A stretch of DNA of 64,000 nt from G963668605 sp963668605 (GTDB lineage: Bacteria > Acidobacteriota > Terriglobia > Bryobacterales > Bryobacteraceae), in NCBI GenBank assembly GCA_963668605.1, contig OY764903.1:1302001-1366000 (forward strand). The letters are read 5' to 3'. Below, piece by piece: positions 7,453-16,000 of the stretch (its first letter is position 1; each line of letters starts with the position of its first letter). The translations under genes were made by a program, and so were the position numbers. Below the pieces are notes generated by a model that worked only from the letters and a program-made list of their open reading frames with translations, did not search any database and was not told where the DNA came from.

Positions 7453-8926
7453 GGCTGAATCTTCTTATTCTAACGTACTCCCGATCCTGCTAGTCGCCAC
7501 CGTCGCCTTCGGGATGCCGATCCGGAGGGCGGACGCCCCGTCCGCAGGCGACCCCTTGGTCGCCTCCCACGCCTCCCAATTGGCGAACCAACCGGGGGTT
7601 GGTTGCCGACCTGGGGGTCCGCCCCCCGAGTGCCTGCAGCCGGGGAGTGGACGCCTCGTCGCTTTTGCACAAACTCCCGAGTGGCCAATCCTCTCCCTGC
7701 GAGTCGAAGGGTTGAGCAACTCCAGTGAAGCGGCGGTGCTCGCTGCGGCCGGGCTGAAAACCGGCGAGCTCGCCTCGAAGGCGCGCTTCGAGGCTGCTTA
7801 TGCGCGCCTCGTTGCCAGTGGCTTCTTTGAACAGGTGAGCTATCGTTTTACGCCGGTCGCCGGGGCTAGGGGCTACGCCGCTGTCTTCCAAGTGGTCGAG
7901 GTGCAACCGGTCTGTCCGGTCCGCTTCGAGGATCTGCCCGCGAGCGCCGCCGAGTTGCAGGCTGCATTGCGGCGCTCCGATCCGTTATTTACCGAAAATG
8001 TTCCAGGTACCGAACAAATCTTGAAGCGATACGTGAAAGTGGTTGAAGCGCAACTCGCCGCCTCCGGGCACACGGAGCAGGTGGCCGCCAAGGTGGCGAA
8101 CGACGATAGCGGCCAGCTCATAATTCTTTTCCGGCCTGCCAAAATGCCGCCTTCCGTGGCCGAAGTCCACTTCGTTGGCAACAAGCTCTTTCCGGAAACC
8201 ACGTTGCAGAACGCCGTCTCCGGCGTCGCGATTGGCAGCGTTTATCACGAGAATCGCTTCCGCTTGCAGATCGAACTGGCCTTGCGCCCGCTCTATGAAG
8301 GCAAAGGCTATGTGCGTGTGGCCTTTCCAAAGATCGAGGTCAAACCGGTACAGGACGTTGAAGGGCTCTCGGCGACAGTCACAGTCGAAGAAGGCGCAGC
8401 GTACAAGTTGGACGCCGTCGAGATCGCGGGCGCGCCTCTCGATCCGGCGCGGTTGCTGAAAACCGGTGCCTTCAAGGGCGGCGAAGTCTTCGATCTTGCC
8501 GCAGCGGAACAAGGCCGTGAACGAGTGCTGAAAGCAATCCACAAGGATGGTTACATTCGCGCTAAGTTGTCTTTTGAGCGTAAGATCGATGACGCAAAGA
8601 AAACAATTGCATTAACGTTGCGGGTCGAACCTGGGGCGCAGTATCTGTTCGGCCGGCTGCTCATACAAGGGCTCGACATCCAAAGCGAGCCGGTAATCCG
8701 TAAGGCTTGGGCGTTGAAAGAGGGCAAGCCGTTCAATGCCGACTACCCGGTTCTCTTCCTGCAGCGTGTGCGCGAGGGGGACATTTTCGAAAACCTGGGC
8801 GAGTTGAACTCAGTTGTGAAAGCGGACGACCAGGAGCGCCGCGTCGATGTCACGCTCGTCTTCGGCGCCGCTCCACCGGTGACAAAGAAGCCCAAACGCC
8901 CGGATCCCGACGAACCGCCGCAGTAA
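7451..8926 (+). CDS. POTRA-domain outer-membrane-assembly-like protein
   Basis: The protein has 491 residues. The N-terminus (VLPILLVATVAFG) looks like a signal-peptide core. The mature part has several POTRA-like repeats, for example ILSLRVEGLSN at about 77, VAEVHFVGNKLFPETTL at about 235 and YLFGRLLIQGLDIQSEPVI at about 397. Each follows the beta-alpha-alpha-beta pattern with a conserved LFxxxxL core. The protein ends without a BamA/TamA beta-barrel, so it is probably a periplasmic POTRA-only factor. Codons of about residues 27-59 lie in a cluster of four stem-loops, and the encoded stretch (RRADAPSAGDPLVASH) reads like inserted sequence between signal core and mature domain. The chosen ATG overlaps the start of the divergent zinc-ribbon gene. 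Confidence 0.75.
   Translation: MAESSYSNVLPILLVATVAFGMPIRRADAPSAGDPLVASHASQLANQPGVGCRPGGPPPECLQPGSGRLVAFAQTPEWPILSLRVEGLSNSSEAAVLAAAGLKTGELASKARFEAAYARLVASGFFEQVSYRFTPVAGARGYAAVFQVVEVQPVCPVRFEDLPASAAELQAALRRSDPLFTENVPGTEQILKRYVKVVEAQLAASGHTEQVAAKVANDDSGQLIILFRPAKMPPSVAEVHFVGNKLFPETTLQNAVSGVAIGSVYHENRFRLQIELALRPLYEGKGYVRVAFPKIEVKPVQDVEGLSATVTVEEGAAYKLDAVEIAGAPLDPARLLKTGAFKGGEVFDLAAAEQGRERVLKAIHKDGYIRAKLSFERKIDDAKKTIALTLRVEPGAQYLFGRLLIQGLDIQSEPVIRKAWALKEGKPFNADYPVLFLQRVREGDIFENLGELNSVVKADDQERRVDVTLVFGAAPPVTKKPKRPDPDEPPQ
7529..7626. repeat. cluster of four consecutive stem-loops inside a coding region
   Basis: There are four near-contiguous hairpins: gcggacg/cgtccgc (7529-7545), ggcgacc/ggtcgcc (7547-7564), aaccaacc/ggttggtt (7586-7604) and ggggg/ccccc (7613-7626). 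The first three have perfect 7-8-bp stems with 3-4-base loops. All lie in frame in the N-terminal part of the POTRA gene, between the signal core and the mature domain. Confidence 0.8.
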
Positions 8927-8943
8927 GCTTGCCGCTCAGCGGA

Positions 8944-9825
8944 TCAGAGCACCAGGATCGGGTGATACAGATTGGGCAGGCGCGCCTCGCCGATGGCCAC
9001 CAACTGGCCGTCCTGTGTGACGGCTTTGACGTAGCGCGCGGCGTTGTGAGGACGAAACGCCGAAACGCGAAAGTCCCGACCTTGGCGAATGAAACCCGCG
9101 GTGACCGCATCGACGTATTCGGTGGGAAACTCAGGAATCAGCTCGGCGGCCGGTAGCAGCGCTTCCTCGAGACGCCCGGCGGCGCTCAACTCGCCCAGCT
9201 CTTCGAGCGTTCTCGACTGCGCTAGCGTAAAGCCGGATGACTCGCGGCGGCGCAGGGCAAGCAAGTGCGCTCCGCAGCCTGCCGCTTCTCCCAGATCGTG
9301 GGCAATGCCGCGCAGGTACGTGCCCGCCGAACAGCGCACCAGTAACGTGATCTCGGGCGGATTCCACGCCTTCATCTCCAGCGCACTAACGGTGATCTCG
9401 ACGGGCTGCAACTCCACCGCGATGTTCTTGCGGGCCAGTTTGTAGGCGGGTTTCCCATCCACTTTCTTGGCCGAGACCGGTGGTGGCGTCTGCAGGAACG
9501 TGCCGCGAAATCGGTCGAGCAACTCCTCGACGCGAGCCCGGTCGAGGCCGAACTCGACTGCCGGGGCGAGCGGTTCACCAGCGCGGTCGTACGTTGTAGT
9601 GGCAAAGCCGAAGCGCACGATGCCTTCATACTCCTTGCCGCCCTTCATAAGGAACTGCGAAAGGCGCGTCGCGCGTCCGAGTACGAGCGGCAGCACACCG
9701 GTCGCGAGCGGGTCCAAGGTACCGAGGTGGCCCACCTTCTTCATGTTCGCCAGACGCCGCATGCGATTGACGACGTCGTGCGAGGTCCACTCTTCGGGCT
9801 TGTCGACTACGATGATTCCATCCAT
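8944..9825 (-). CDS. truB: tRNA pseudouridine(55) synthase TruB
   Basis: This 293-residue enzyme isomerises U55 in the T-loop of tRNAs. It starts MDGIIVVDKPEEWTSHDVVN and has the catalytic motif GHLGTLDPLATGVLPL (Asp at about 38). The TruB-specific RFRGTFLQTPPPVSAKKVDG and RCSAGTYLRGIAHDLG motifs follow, and the C-terminal region is a short PUA-like end. The length is normal for the family. It lies convergent to the POTRA gene (17-bp gap) and 3 bp downstream of the sulfatase-fold gene on the same strand. Confidence 0.96.
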   Translation of the reverse strand: MDGIIVVDKPEEWTSHDVVNRMRRLANMKKVGHLGTLDPLATGVLPLVLGRATRLSQFLMKGGKEYEGIVRFGFATTTYDRAGEPLAPAVEFGLDRARVEELLDRFRGTFLQTPPPVSAKKVDGKPAYKLARKNIAVELQPVEITVSALEMKAWNPPEITLLVRCSAGTYLRGIAHDLGEAAGCGAHLLALRRRESSGFTLAQSRTLEELGELSAAGRLEEALLPAAELIPEFPTEYVDAVTAGFIRQGRDFRVSAFRPHNAARYVKAVTQDGQLVAIGEARLPNLYHPILVL

Positions 9826-9828
9826 GAA

Positions 9829-10977
9829 TTAGCTGCTGTATTTCTTGCGCCAGGCATCGAGGTCGCGGCGCATCCGGTCCCGCACGGTGACGAAGGCGGG
9901 GTTCGCATATTGGTTCAACTTTTCGCGCGCATCGGTGCGCATGTCGAAGAACTCGTTTGGACCCTCGCCATCATTGCGCACGACCAGTTTGTAGCGCGAA
10001 TTGCGCGCCATCCATGTGTTGCGCAAGTGGCCGAAAACCAAATTGGCCCAGGGGTGTTTCTTAGGGAGCGGACGGTTGGTGGCGAGCGGAAAATAGCTGC
10101 GCCCACAAAGGTTGCCGCCGCTTGGCAGCGCGATGCCGGCGGCCTCGCACAACGTGGGCACGAAATCATAAGCGCTGACCACTTCCGGATGCGCCGATTC
10201 GGTGGGCAACCGCCCGTACCAATTCCAGATCATCGGGACATGCAGCACCTCGTCGTACATGTTGAGCGGGTCGGTGGCGAGGCCATCGCCCCATAAGCCA
10301 TGCCGGCCGAGCAAGGCACCATGGGTCGCGGTGAGAATCATGATCGTGCTGTCGCCTACGCCGCGTTCGCGCAGCTTGTTGCGCAGCAGGGGCAGTTGAT
10401 CGTCGAGCGCCGTGACGGCGGCTGCCGCTTTGCGAATGCTCCCCAGGATGTCCTTGAGTTGCTCCTGGCCGCTGCGCGCATTCGAGGCCGCTGGCTCGTA
10501 GCCCTGGGTCTCGAAGCGCGTCTGTGCATACATGTCGTGATACTTCGCTGCGGGGGCGGCTTGAGAAACCGAATAGTTCAGCGTGAGGAAGAAGGGCTTG
10601 CCCGCGGATTGGGCGTCGAGAAAAGCAGACGCATCGGCCTGCACTTCGCCGCAGTTGTAGCCCGCCGCGGCAAAGAGGTTCGCAAGCGAGCCATCCGGGC
10701 CGCCGCGCTGCATCGGAGGCCGCCCCGTCAACAGCGTGACGCGGCTCTCCGGGGCCGCGGGCGAACAGGCAATCGAGTTCATGAAACGTACGCCGGCGCG
10801 CGCGAAGGTGTCGATATTCGGCGTGCGGATCTCCTGGTTGCCGTAGCAGCCAAGCATCCCGGCAGACAGATCGGCGGCGGCAATCAGCAGGACATTGGGC
10901 CGCTGCGGCGCGGGCTTCTTCTTCGCGAGAAGCGGCGCGGCGGAGGTGGCGAAAAAAGTGCGTCTTGTCAGTGACAT
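9829..10977 (-). CDS. sulfatase-fold protein with degenerate active site
   Basis: This 382-residue protein belongs to the sulfatase/alkaline-phosphatase superfamily (PNVLLIAA near residue 28, TLLTGRPP, HGALLGRHGLWG). The start MSLTRRTFF has a Tat-like RR and is preferred over an upstream ATG at 11097, which would lie inside the neighbouring gene. Several catalytic positions differ from active sulfatases. The usual DD after the first strand reads AAD. The CxPSR formylglycine motif is replaced by CSPAAPESR, where the residue aligned with the formylglycine Cys before SR is Ala. SDHG near the C-terminus reads TATHG, and the Lys of GLWGK is Asp. It is probably a pseudoenzyme or has a changed chemistry. 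Confidence 0.8.
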   Translation of the reverse strand: MSLTRRTFFATSAAPLLAKKKPAPQRPNVLLIAAADLSAGMLGCYGNQEIRTPNIDTFARAGVRFMNSIACSPAAPESRVTLLTGRPPMQRGGPDGSLANLFAAAGYNCGEVQADASAFLDAQSAGKPFFLTLNYSVSQAAPAAKYHDMYAQTRFETQGYEPAASNARSGQEQLKDILGSIRKAAAAVTALDDQLPLLRNKLRERGVGDSTIMILTATHGALLGRHGLWGDGLATDPLNMYDEVLHVPMIWNWYGRLPTESAHPEVVSAYDFVPTLCEAAGIALPSGGNLCGRSYFPLATNRPLPKKHPWANLVFGHLRNTWMARNSRYKLVVRNDGEGPNEFFDMRTDAREKLNQYANPAFVTVRDRMRRDLDAWRKKYSS

Positions 10978-10984
10978 GGTGAGC

Positions 10985-13060
10985 TTAATATCCAGGATCT
11001 TCAGGAAGAAAAGTGGGCGTCTCGAAAATATCGGCGGTGAAAATCGCGCGCAGAAGTGCGTTGTTCGGATCGGAAATCGCCGTTCCACCGGAGGCAAGGA
11101 ATGCGGCGGCCTGACTCTGCGCCGGCAGCGCCACAGCGAGCGTGGGCAGCGACAGCACGTTCAGCAGGTAGATGTGCGGATTCGCGGGCAGTTGCGGGAT
11201 GGTTTTGAGCGCGATGTCGTGGCGGTAGATCCATGTGCTCTCGCGCATGTTCGCTGCGCGCACCAGAGCGGTCTGCGTCTGATTGGGCACCGACTGGTCG
11301 CCGCGGCCGAAGCCCCACAGGATGTTCTTGATCGGAACGCCGGGCAGTGTGGAGGACTTCAGGTGCGGCGCGTAATTCACCGGATCGCCGCTTGCCTGGA
11401 GCCACTCCAGGCGTTCGAAAAAGTTCTGCAACTCGATGGCGCCCGCGACGTTGTTCACCTTTGCCGGCTGGTAGCGCAGGACGTAATTGTCATCGAAATC
11501 ACTACCCTTGTTGAGCAACACGGGAACGCGCGCGGCGGCGAAGGCGGCGGCCAGCGAACGGTACACCGGGCTGGCGCGCGAAAGATCGATCACAGTCCCG
11601 CCGCCGGAATTGAGGACCGCCGCCGCGACCTCCGGTTCAATGGCGTTGAATAGCGTGCCGTACATCGCGCCCAGCGATTGGCCAACATAGAAAATGCGGC
11701 TGGTGTCCAGATCGACGACGCCGTCACCGTCGAGGTCGATGCCTGCCTGGATGGCGCGGACCAGTTGCATTTGATCGAGCGCGGTTTGGCGCAGGCAATC
11801 GCGTAGGCCAACCGGAGCGGGCGCCACCACCAGACAGCCCTCCGAAGCTTCGATGGTGCCGTCGTTATTGATGTCCACGCCACGACCCGGAGCGGCGATC
11901 TCGATTGAAGATCCGGCATTGGACTTGATGAGCAGTTTGCTTTCGGGTCCGAAGCCGTGGCCCACTGCGTTGAAGGCGACGGTGACAAAGCCGGCCGCGG
12001 CCAGCGTTGAGGCCATCGCGCTGGGTCCAACGAATCGGTTATCGGTGAGGCCGTGTCCGAAGATCACGACGGGATAGCCCGCGGCGGGTTTCGGGGCGAC
12101 AGGCAGAAAGGCATGGAACGCGATTGCGGTGGAATCCGCTGGAAGCTGGACGCGTGCCGCCGTGGGCGTCTGCGGGATGCGCTGCTCTTCGAGGAAATTT
12201 GGGGAACGGAAGTAGCCGAACGAAAGCCCCCGGATACTCTGCAATAAATTGATTGGCAGCGTCTCGCTGGTGAAGCCTGTGGGATTCGTGCGCGTCTGCG
12301 ACTGGAAGACGGCTTCGGAAATGCTTTCGAAAGCGACGTAGTTGGCGCGCTCAAAGCTGGTGGCCGAGCGCCGCAGCGCTGTGCGCGCGCCCTCCATCCA
12401 AGCCGTCGCACTCTGCGTGGTGAAGACAGACGCGGCGACGATGCGCTGCGCGCCGAAACGTCCGGACACCGAGCCCACGGCGCGCGCGAGCGTCGCACAG
12501 TAGTCATTCGATGGCGCGGTGATGCAGGCTGTATAGGCCGGATCCGCGACCACTGGCCGGCCCGCGGGATCGAGCACCGCGTTGGTGACGACGAGCAGGA
12601 AGCGGCGGTGCTGATCTAGAAACGAGTCGGGCTTGGCGTAGGCCGTATTGGTTTGCGGATCGAAGATCACCTGGTTGACGCTGACGATTTCGCCGTCGCG
12701 GTTCAGGCCGTACTCTTCGGATGTCAGGTTGTTGAGCGCCACCACGGCGAGCCCCGTACGTATCGAATCGGGCTGAATGGGCACCGAGAAGCGCACGGCG
12801 AAGCGGGGCGTCGCGTTGAAGCCGTCAAGCTGATTGAGCAGACGCAATTCCCGGCACGTGCTGGGCTGTGCGACGCAATCAGGCATCGGCATTTGGATAC
12901 GTTTGCCGGTCTTTTGCTCTGCGTCGGGAACGGTCAGGGCGTCGGATGGAAACGGGCCCACCTCGGGCGCGGACGGATCGAAGCGCACGGTCGCATCCGC
13001 CGCTTGCAGGCTGGCGGCCGAAGAGAGCAACAGCAGGAAGATTGCCTGTCGTATCGTCAC
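10985..13060 (-). CDS. secreted lipase-like alpha/beta hydrolase
   Basis: The protein has 691 residues with a clear signal peptide (FLLLLSSAASLQA, cleavage before ADATVRFDP). The N-terminal half resembles the bacterial virulence-factor lipase N-terminal region found before Pla-1/cef-type lipases (PFPSDALT, VVALNNLTSEEYG). The hydrolase domain has the oxyanion-type VVIFGHGLTDNRF motif and the nucleophile elbow YVGQSLGAMYG (GxSxG). Two loops, DINNDGTIEASE and DLDGDGVVDLDT, look like EF-hand-type calcium sites inserted in the hydrolase domain. It likely acts on esters outside the cell. The stop lies 7 bp upstream of the sulfatase-fold start, suggesting an operon. Confidence 0.75.
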   Translation of the reverse strand: MTIRQAIFLLLLSSAASLQAADATVRFDPSAPEVGPFPSDALTVPDAEQKTGKRIQMPMPDCVAQPSTCRELRLLNQLDGFNATPRFAVRFSVPIQPDSIRTGLAVVALNNLTSEEYGLNRDGEIVSVNQVIFDPQTNTAYAKPDSFLDQHRRFLLVVTNAVLDPAGRPVVADPAYTACITAPSNDYCATLARAVGSVSGRFGAQRIVAASVFTTQSATAWMEGARTALRRSATSFERANYVAFESISEAVFQSQTRTNPTGFTSETLPINLLQSIRGLSFGYFRSPNFLEEQRIPQTPTAARVQLPADSTAIAFHAFLPVAPKPAAGYPVVIFGHGLTDNRFVGPSAMASTLAAAGFVTVAFNAVGHGFGPESKLLIKSNAGSSIEIAAPGRGVDINNDGTIEASEGCLVVAPAPVGLRDCLRQTALDQMQLVRAIQAGIDLDGDGVVDLDTSRIFYVGQSLGAMYGTLFNAIEPEVAAAVLNSGGGTVIDLSRASPVYRSLAAAFAAARVPVLLNKGSDFDDNYVLRYQPAKVNNVAGAIELQNFFERLEWLQASGDPVNYAPHLKSSTLPGVPIKNILWGFGRGDQSVPNQTQTALVRAANMRESTWIYRHDIALKTIPQLPANPHIYLLNVLSLPTLAVALPAQSQAAAFLASGGTAISDPNNALLRAIFTADIFETPTFLPEDPGY

Positions 13061-13071
13061 GATTCCCTCCT

Positions 13072-13884
13072 TTAGAGAACGTCAGCAAAGCCACGTTTCA
13101 AATGCCGGAAAAACAGGCCGCCGATGACAAACGTCGCCAAGGCATAGGCCGCGAGAATGCCCAACTCCGCCGGGTCCGGCGTGCGATAGGACAGCAGGCG
13201 CTCGCGATAGGCGCGCACCATATACGCCAGCGGATTGGCGTGGACGATGAAGCGCAAGTTCGCCGGAATCTGCGCTTCAGTAATAAAGATCGGCGTCACC
13301 CAGAACCACAACGTGAGGACCACCATCACCACCTGTGCCGTGTCGCGAAGGTAGACCTGCAAAGCGGCCAGAATCCAGCCGATGCCGATGCTGAAGAGGC
13401 CCACGAGCAGGACATAGAGCGGCAACGTGAGCGCCATCGCGCTGATGTTGCCCGCAATCGACAGGGTGGCGACCAACAGCAGGGCTACGGCGATCAAGTG
13501 GTTCAGCAGCGACGACAGGAAAATCGACACCGGGATGATCTCAGCGGGGAAGACCGTTTTTGTGATCAGATTGCTGTTCTCCAGGATCGATGTGGACGAG
13601 CGCGACACCGTTTCCTGAAACAGCATCCAGGGCAGATAGCCGCAGAAGAGCCAGAGCGTGTAGCTTTGCGTAACCTCTCCGGGCGGTACCTCCATTTTCA
13701 GGCAGACCTTGAACACGAAGGTCCAGCTCAACAGGAGCACCAGCGGATGAATTACGCCCCACAGCCAGCCCGCCGCGGAGCCGACGAAGCGCTTCTCGAA
13801 ATCCCTGCGTACAAGCTGGAAAAGGAGGTCTCGCCGGTCTATCAGATTACGAAGGAAATGCGTTCCAGGAATTGAAGTGCTCAA
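13072..13884 (-). CDS. ABC-2 type polysaccharide/polyol-phosphate export permease
   Basis: This integral membrane permease has about six TM helices and the family stretch KRFVGSAAGWLWGVIHPLVLLL near the N-terminus. YLRDTAQVVMVVLTLWFWVTPI (re-entrant region and TM) and NPLAYMVRAYRE follow, as in Wzm/RfbA-like permeases that export O-antigen or capsule precursors. No partner ATPase lies beside it. The open frame extends to an ATG at 13986, but that N-terminus would be encoded inside a REP-like palindrome. I therefore prefer TTG 13884 (270 residues), although neither has a good ribosome-binding site. Intron copy 2 lies just upstream and may have separated the gene from its native promoter. Confidence 0.8.
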   Translation of the reverse strand: MSTSIPGTHFLRNLIDRRDLLFQLVRRDFEKRFVGSAAGWLWGVIHPLVLLLSWTFVFKVCLKMEVPPGEVTQSYTLWLFCGYLPWMLFQETVSRSSTSILENSNLITKTVFPAEIIPVSIFLSSLLNHLIAVALLLVATLSIAGNISAMALTLPLYVLLVGLFSIGIGWILAALQVYLRDTAQVVMVVLTLWFWVTPIFITEAQIPANLRFIVHANPLAYMVRAYRERLLSYRTPDPAELGILAAYALATFVIGGLFFRHLKRGFADVL

Positions 13885-13931
13885 AACGCCAATGTAGCAC
13901 GAGAGGCCGTCTGCATGCGTGTTTCGCGATC

Positions 13932-13959
13932 GTCTCCGGTCGCTCGCGCTCGCGGCACT
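13932..13959 (-). repeat. REP-like arm
   Basis: A degenerate arm gtctccggtcgctcgcgctc followed by gcggcac. It can pair with the opposite arm at 13992-14019 to form the long stem-loop 5' of intron copy 2. Confidence 0.6.
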
Positions 13960-13991
13960 GACAGTGCACGGCCACTGGGCACACACCTAAC

Positions 13992-14019
13992 GGTGCCGGA
14001 AGCGCCAGCGACGGGAGGC
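13992..14019 (+). repeat. REP-like arm forming 5' exon of group IIC intron copy 2
   Basis: This arm abuts the first base of the intron. It shares 25 of 27 bases with the 5' exon of copy 1, and both share gacggg where intact REP arms elsewhere have gaccgg. Confidence 0.65.
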
Positions 14020-15895
14020 GTGTGCCCAGCATGGGCAGAATCTAATTGGATGAAAGGAGCCAATCGGAGCCGATGAAGGCAACCGTAGCGAAACGCAAGG
14101 CGTAGCCGCGAGGCGAAGCCGAAAGAAGCGCGTAGCAAACTCTCGACCGTAGGGACACGAACTGGCAGTGAGGCCGGGTGCGGGCGGCAAGCTGGCGCCA
14201 AACAGCGAAGCCCAAAGATCATCAAGACGCATCAGGTACAGCCAGTCGGCACGAGGGGACAGATTCTGCACCTTACCTGGGGAGATCTCTTGCATGAGAG
14301 TGGAGGAGAAGTCAGCAGAGGCCGTAGTAGCGAAGAAGCCGTTGTAATGACGGTGGAGCGAAGGGCCGAAGGACCAATGCATTGGAGCTAGAGGAGGAAC
14401 TGGAGGCCGGCGCAATAAGCGAACTCGAATCGCGGGACGTCACAACTACGGTGGCGAGAGCCCGGGAGTGCTTTCGGATCAGGCGGTGCAGCCGCGGAAG
14501 TCTGAACGCGAGGAGACGATGCCGGAGCTCTGCGAACCTCTCGACGGAGAGCAATGTACGAGACGTTAATGGAAACAGCCGTACGGGACGAGAACTACGC
14601 GCAAGCGCTGGCGGCGGTGAAACGCAACCGGGGAGCGGCGGGTATCGATCGGATGACGACGGCGCAACTGGAATCGCATCTTCAGGCGAACTGGTGGATC
14701 CTCAAAGACAAACTTCTGAAGGGGACCTACGTTCCAAGTCCCGTGAGGCGTGTAGAGATACCGAAGCCAAGCGGGGGCACGCGGACACTGGGCATCCCGA
14801 CGGTACAGGACCGGTTCATACAGCAGTTGTTATTGCAAGTGCTGACACCGGTCTTCGATCCGCAATTCAGCGGGCACAGTTACGGATTCCGGCCGGGGCG
14901 CAGCGCACAGGACGCCGTGCGAGCCGCACAGCAATATGCGCAGGGAGGGAAGGACTGGGTGGTGGATCTAGACATCGCCAAGTTCTTCGACCACGTCAAT
15001 CACGACATCCTGATAGGCCGGATCGCGGAAGTGATCCGGGACAAACGGGTGTTGCAACTGATTGGGAAATACCTGCGGCGGGGAAGCATGGTGAACGGGG
15101 TGGTGACGAAAAGCGTGGAGGGAACGCCGCAAGGCGGACCGCTGTCTCCATTGCTGGCCAACATCTACCTGGACGCGCTCGATAAGGAACTGGAGCGGAG
15201 GCAGCACAGCTTCTGCCGCTATGCCGATGACTGCAATATCTACGTAGGCAGTCAAGCGGCGGCGGAGCGAACGCTGGCTTCGATACAGGGCTGGATCGAG
15301 AAGCATCTGCGGTTGAAGGTGAATGCCGCCAAGAGCGGAACGGGGAGGGTTTGGGAACGTAAGTTCCTGGGCTTTCGACTGGACTGCAAGAAGCGGATCG
15401 GAATAGCACCGGAGAGTGTCGAACGATTCAAGGACCGGGTTCGCGAACTCTGGGATGCGCGGCGAAGTCGCAGCAGTAAACAACTGCGTGACGATTGGAA
15501 CCGCTACGTGCGTGGCTGGTGGGGGTACTTCCGGCTGGTCGAAGCACGGACCCGGATTCGCGACCTGGAAAGCTGGGTTCGACGGCACATTCGGAAGTGT
15601 TTCTGGTTGCGATGGCACGACACGCGGGGACGACTGCGAAAGTTACGGCAGCTTGGCATCACGCGGGACCGGCACTTAGGCGTGGTCGGCAGCAGTCGCG
15701 GAGCATGGGCGATGGCGGTGCATCCTGTAATCAACACCGCCATCAGCCACGCGAAACTGCGGAGATACGGCTTCTTGTTTCCAACCGATCTTGAGGCTCG
15801 TTAGATCGCCTTTGGTTCAACCGCCGGATGCGGAAAACCGCACGTCCGGTGGTGTGGGAGGGTGGCCGGGCGAAATCCCGGTCACTCCACCCGAT
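14020..15895 (+). mobile_element. group IIC intron, copy 2
   Basis: This is a 1876-bp second copy, at a constant offset of 12793 bases from copy 1. The 5' end, RT gene, domain V (about 15824-15857) and 3' end all match copy 1 wherever compared. Identity breaks one base after the shared 3' end, and in the 5' direction inside the REP-like exon. The element sits between the divergent-looking ends of the ABC-2 permease gene and rpsU, both on the opposite strand, so it interrupts no gene. Confidence 0.9.
14554..15804 (+). CDS. ltrA: group IIC intron-encoded reverse transcriptase/maturase (second copy)
   Basis: The translation is identical, residue for residue, to the 416-residue protein at 1761-3011, including YADD, GTPQGG and the domain X region, again without an endonuclease domain. 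The intact frame and complete identity suggest that the two introns separated very recently, by retromobility or gene conversion, and that either protein could serve both introns. Confidence 0.93.
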   Translation: MYETLMETAVRDENYAQALAAVKRNRGAAGIDRMTTAQLESHLQANWWILKDKLLKGTYVPSPVRRVEIPKPSGGTRTLGIPTVQDRFIQQLLLQVLTPVFDPQFSGHSYGFRPGRSAQDAVRAAQQYAQGGKDWVVDLDIAKFFDHVNHDILIGRIAEVIRDKRVLQLIGKYLRRGSMVNGVVTKSVEGTPQGGPLSPLLANIYLDALDKELERRQHSFCRYADDCNIYVGSQAAAERTLASIQGWIEKHLRLKVNAAKSGTGRVWERKFLGFRLDCKKRIGIAPESVERFKDRVRELWDARRSRSSKQLRDDWNRYVRGWWGYFRLVEARTRIRDLESWVRRHIRKCFWLRWHDTRGRLRKLRQLGITRDRHLGVVGSSRGAWAMAVHPVINTAISHAKLRRYGFLFPTDLEAR

Positions 15896-15931
15896 GACGA
15901 TTGAATAGAAGACTCGCGGGCCGCAAAGTGA

Positions 15932-15975
15932 AACGGGCAGGTGATGCCGTTTGGCTCACCTGCCCGTTGAATTTT
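15932..15975 (+). terminator. strong stem-loop terminator
   Basis: A perfect 13-bp stem (aacgggcaggtga / tcacctgcccgtt, 15932-15968) with an 11-base loop is followed by gaattttt. The T-tract is on the plus strand. On the minus strand the hairpin lies just past the rpsU stop and could also end rpsU transcripts, although the U-tract there is weak. Confidence 0.7.
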
Positions 15976-16000
15976 TCGAAGGATCCAGTTTGGACGGAAT

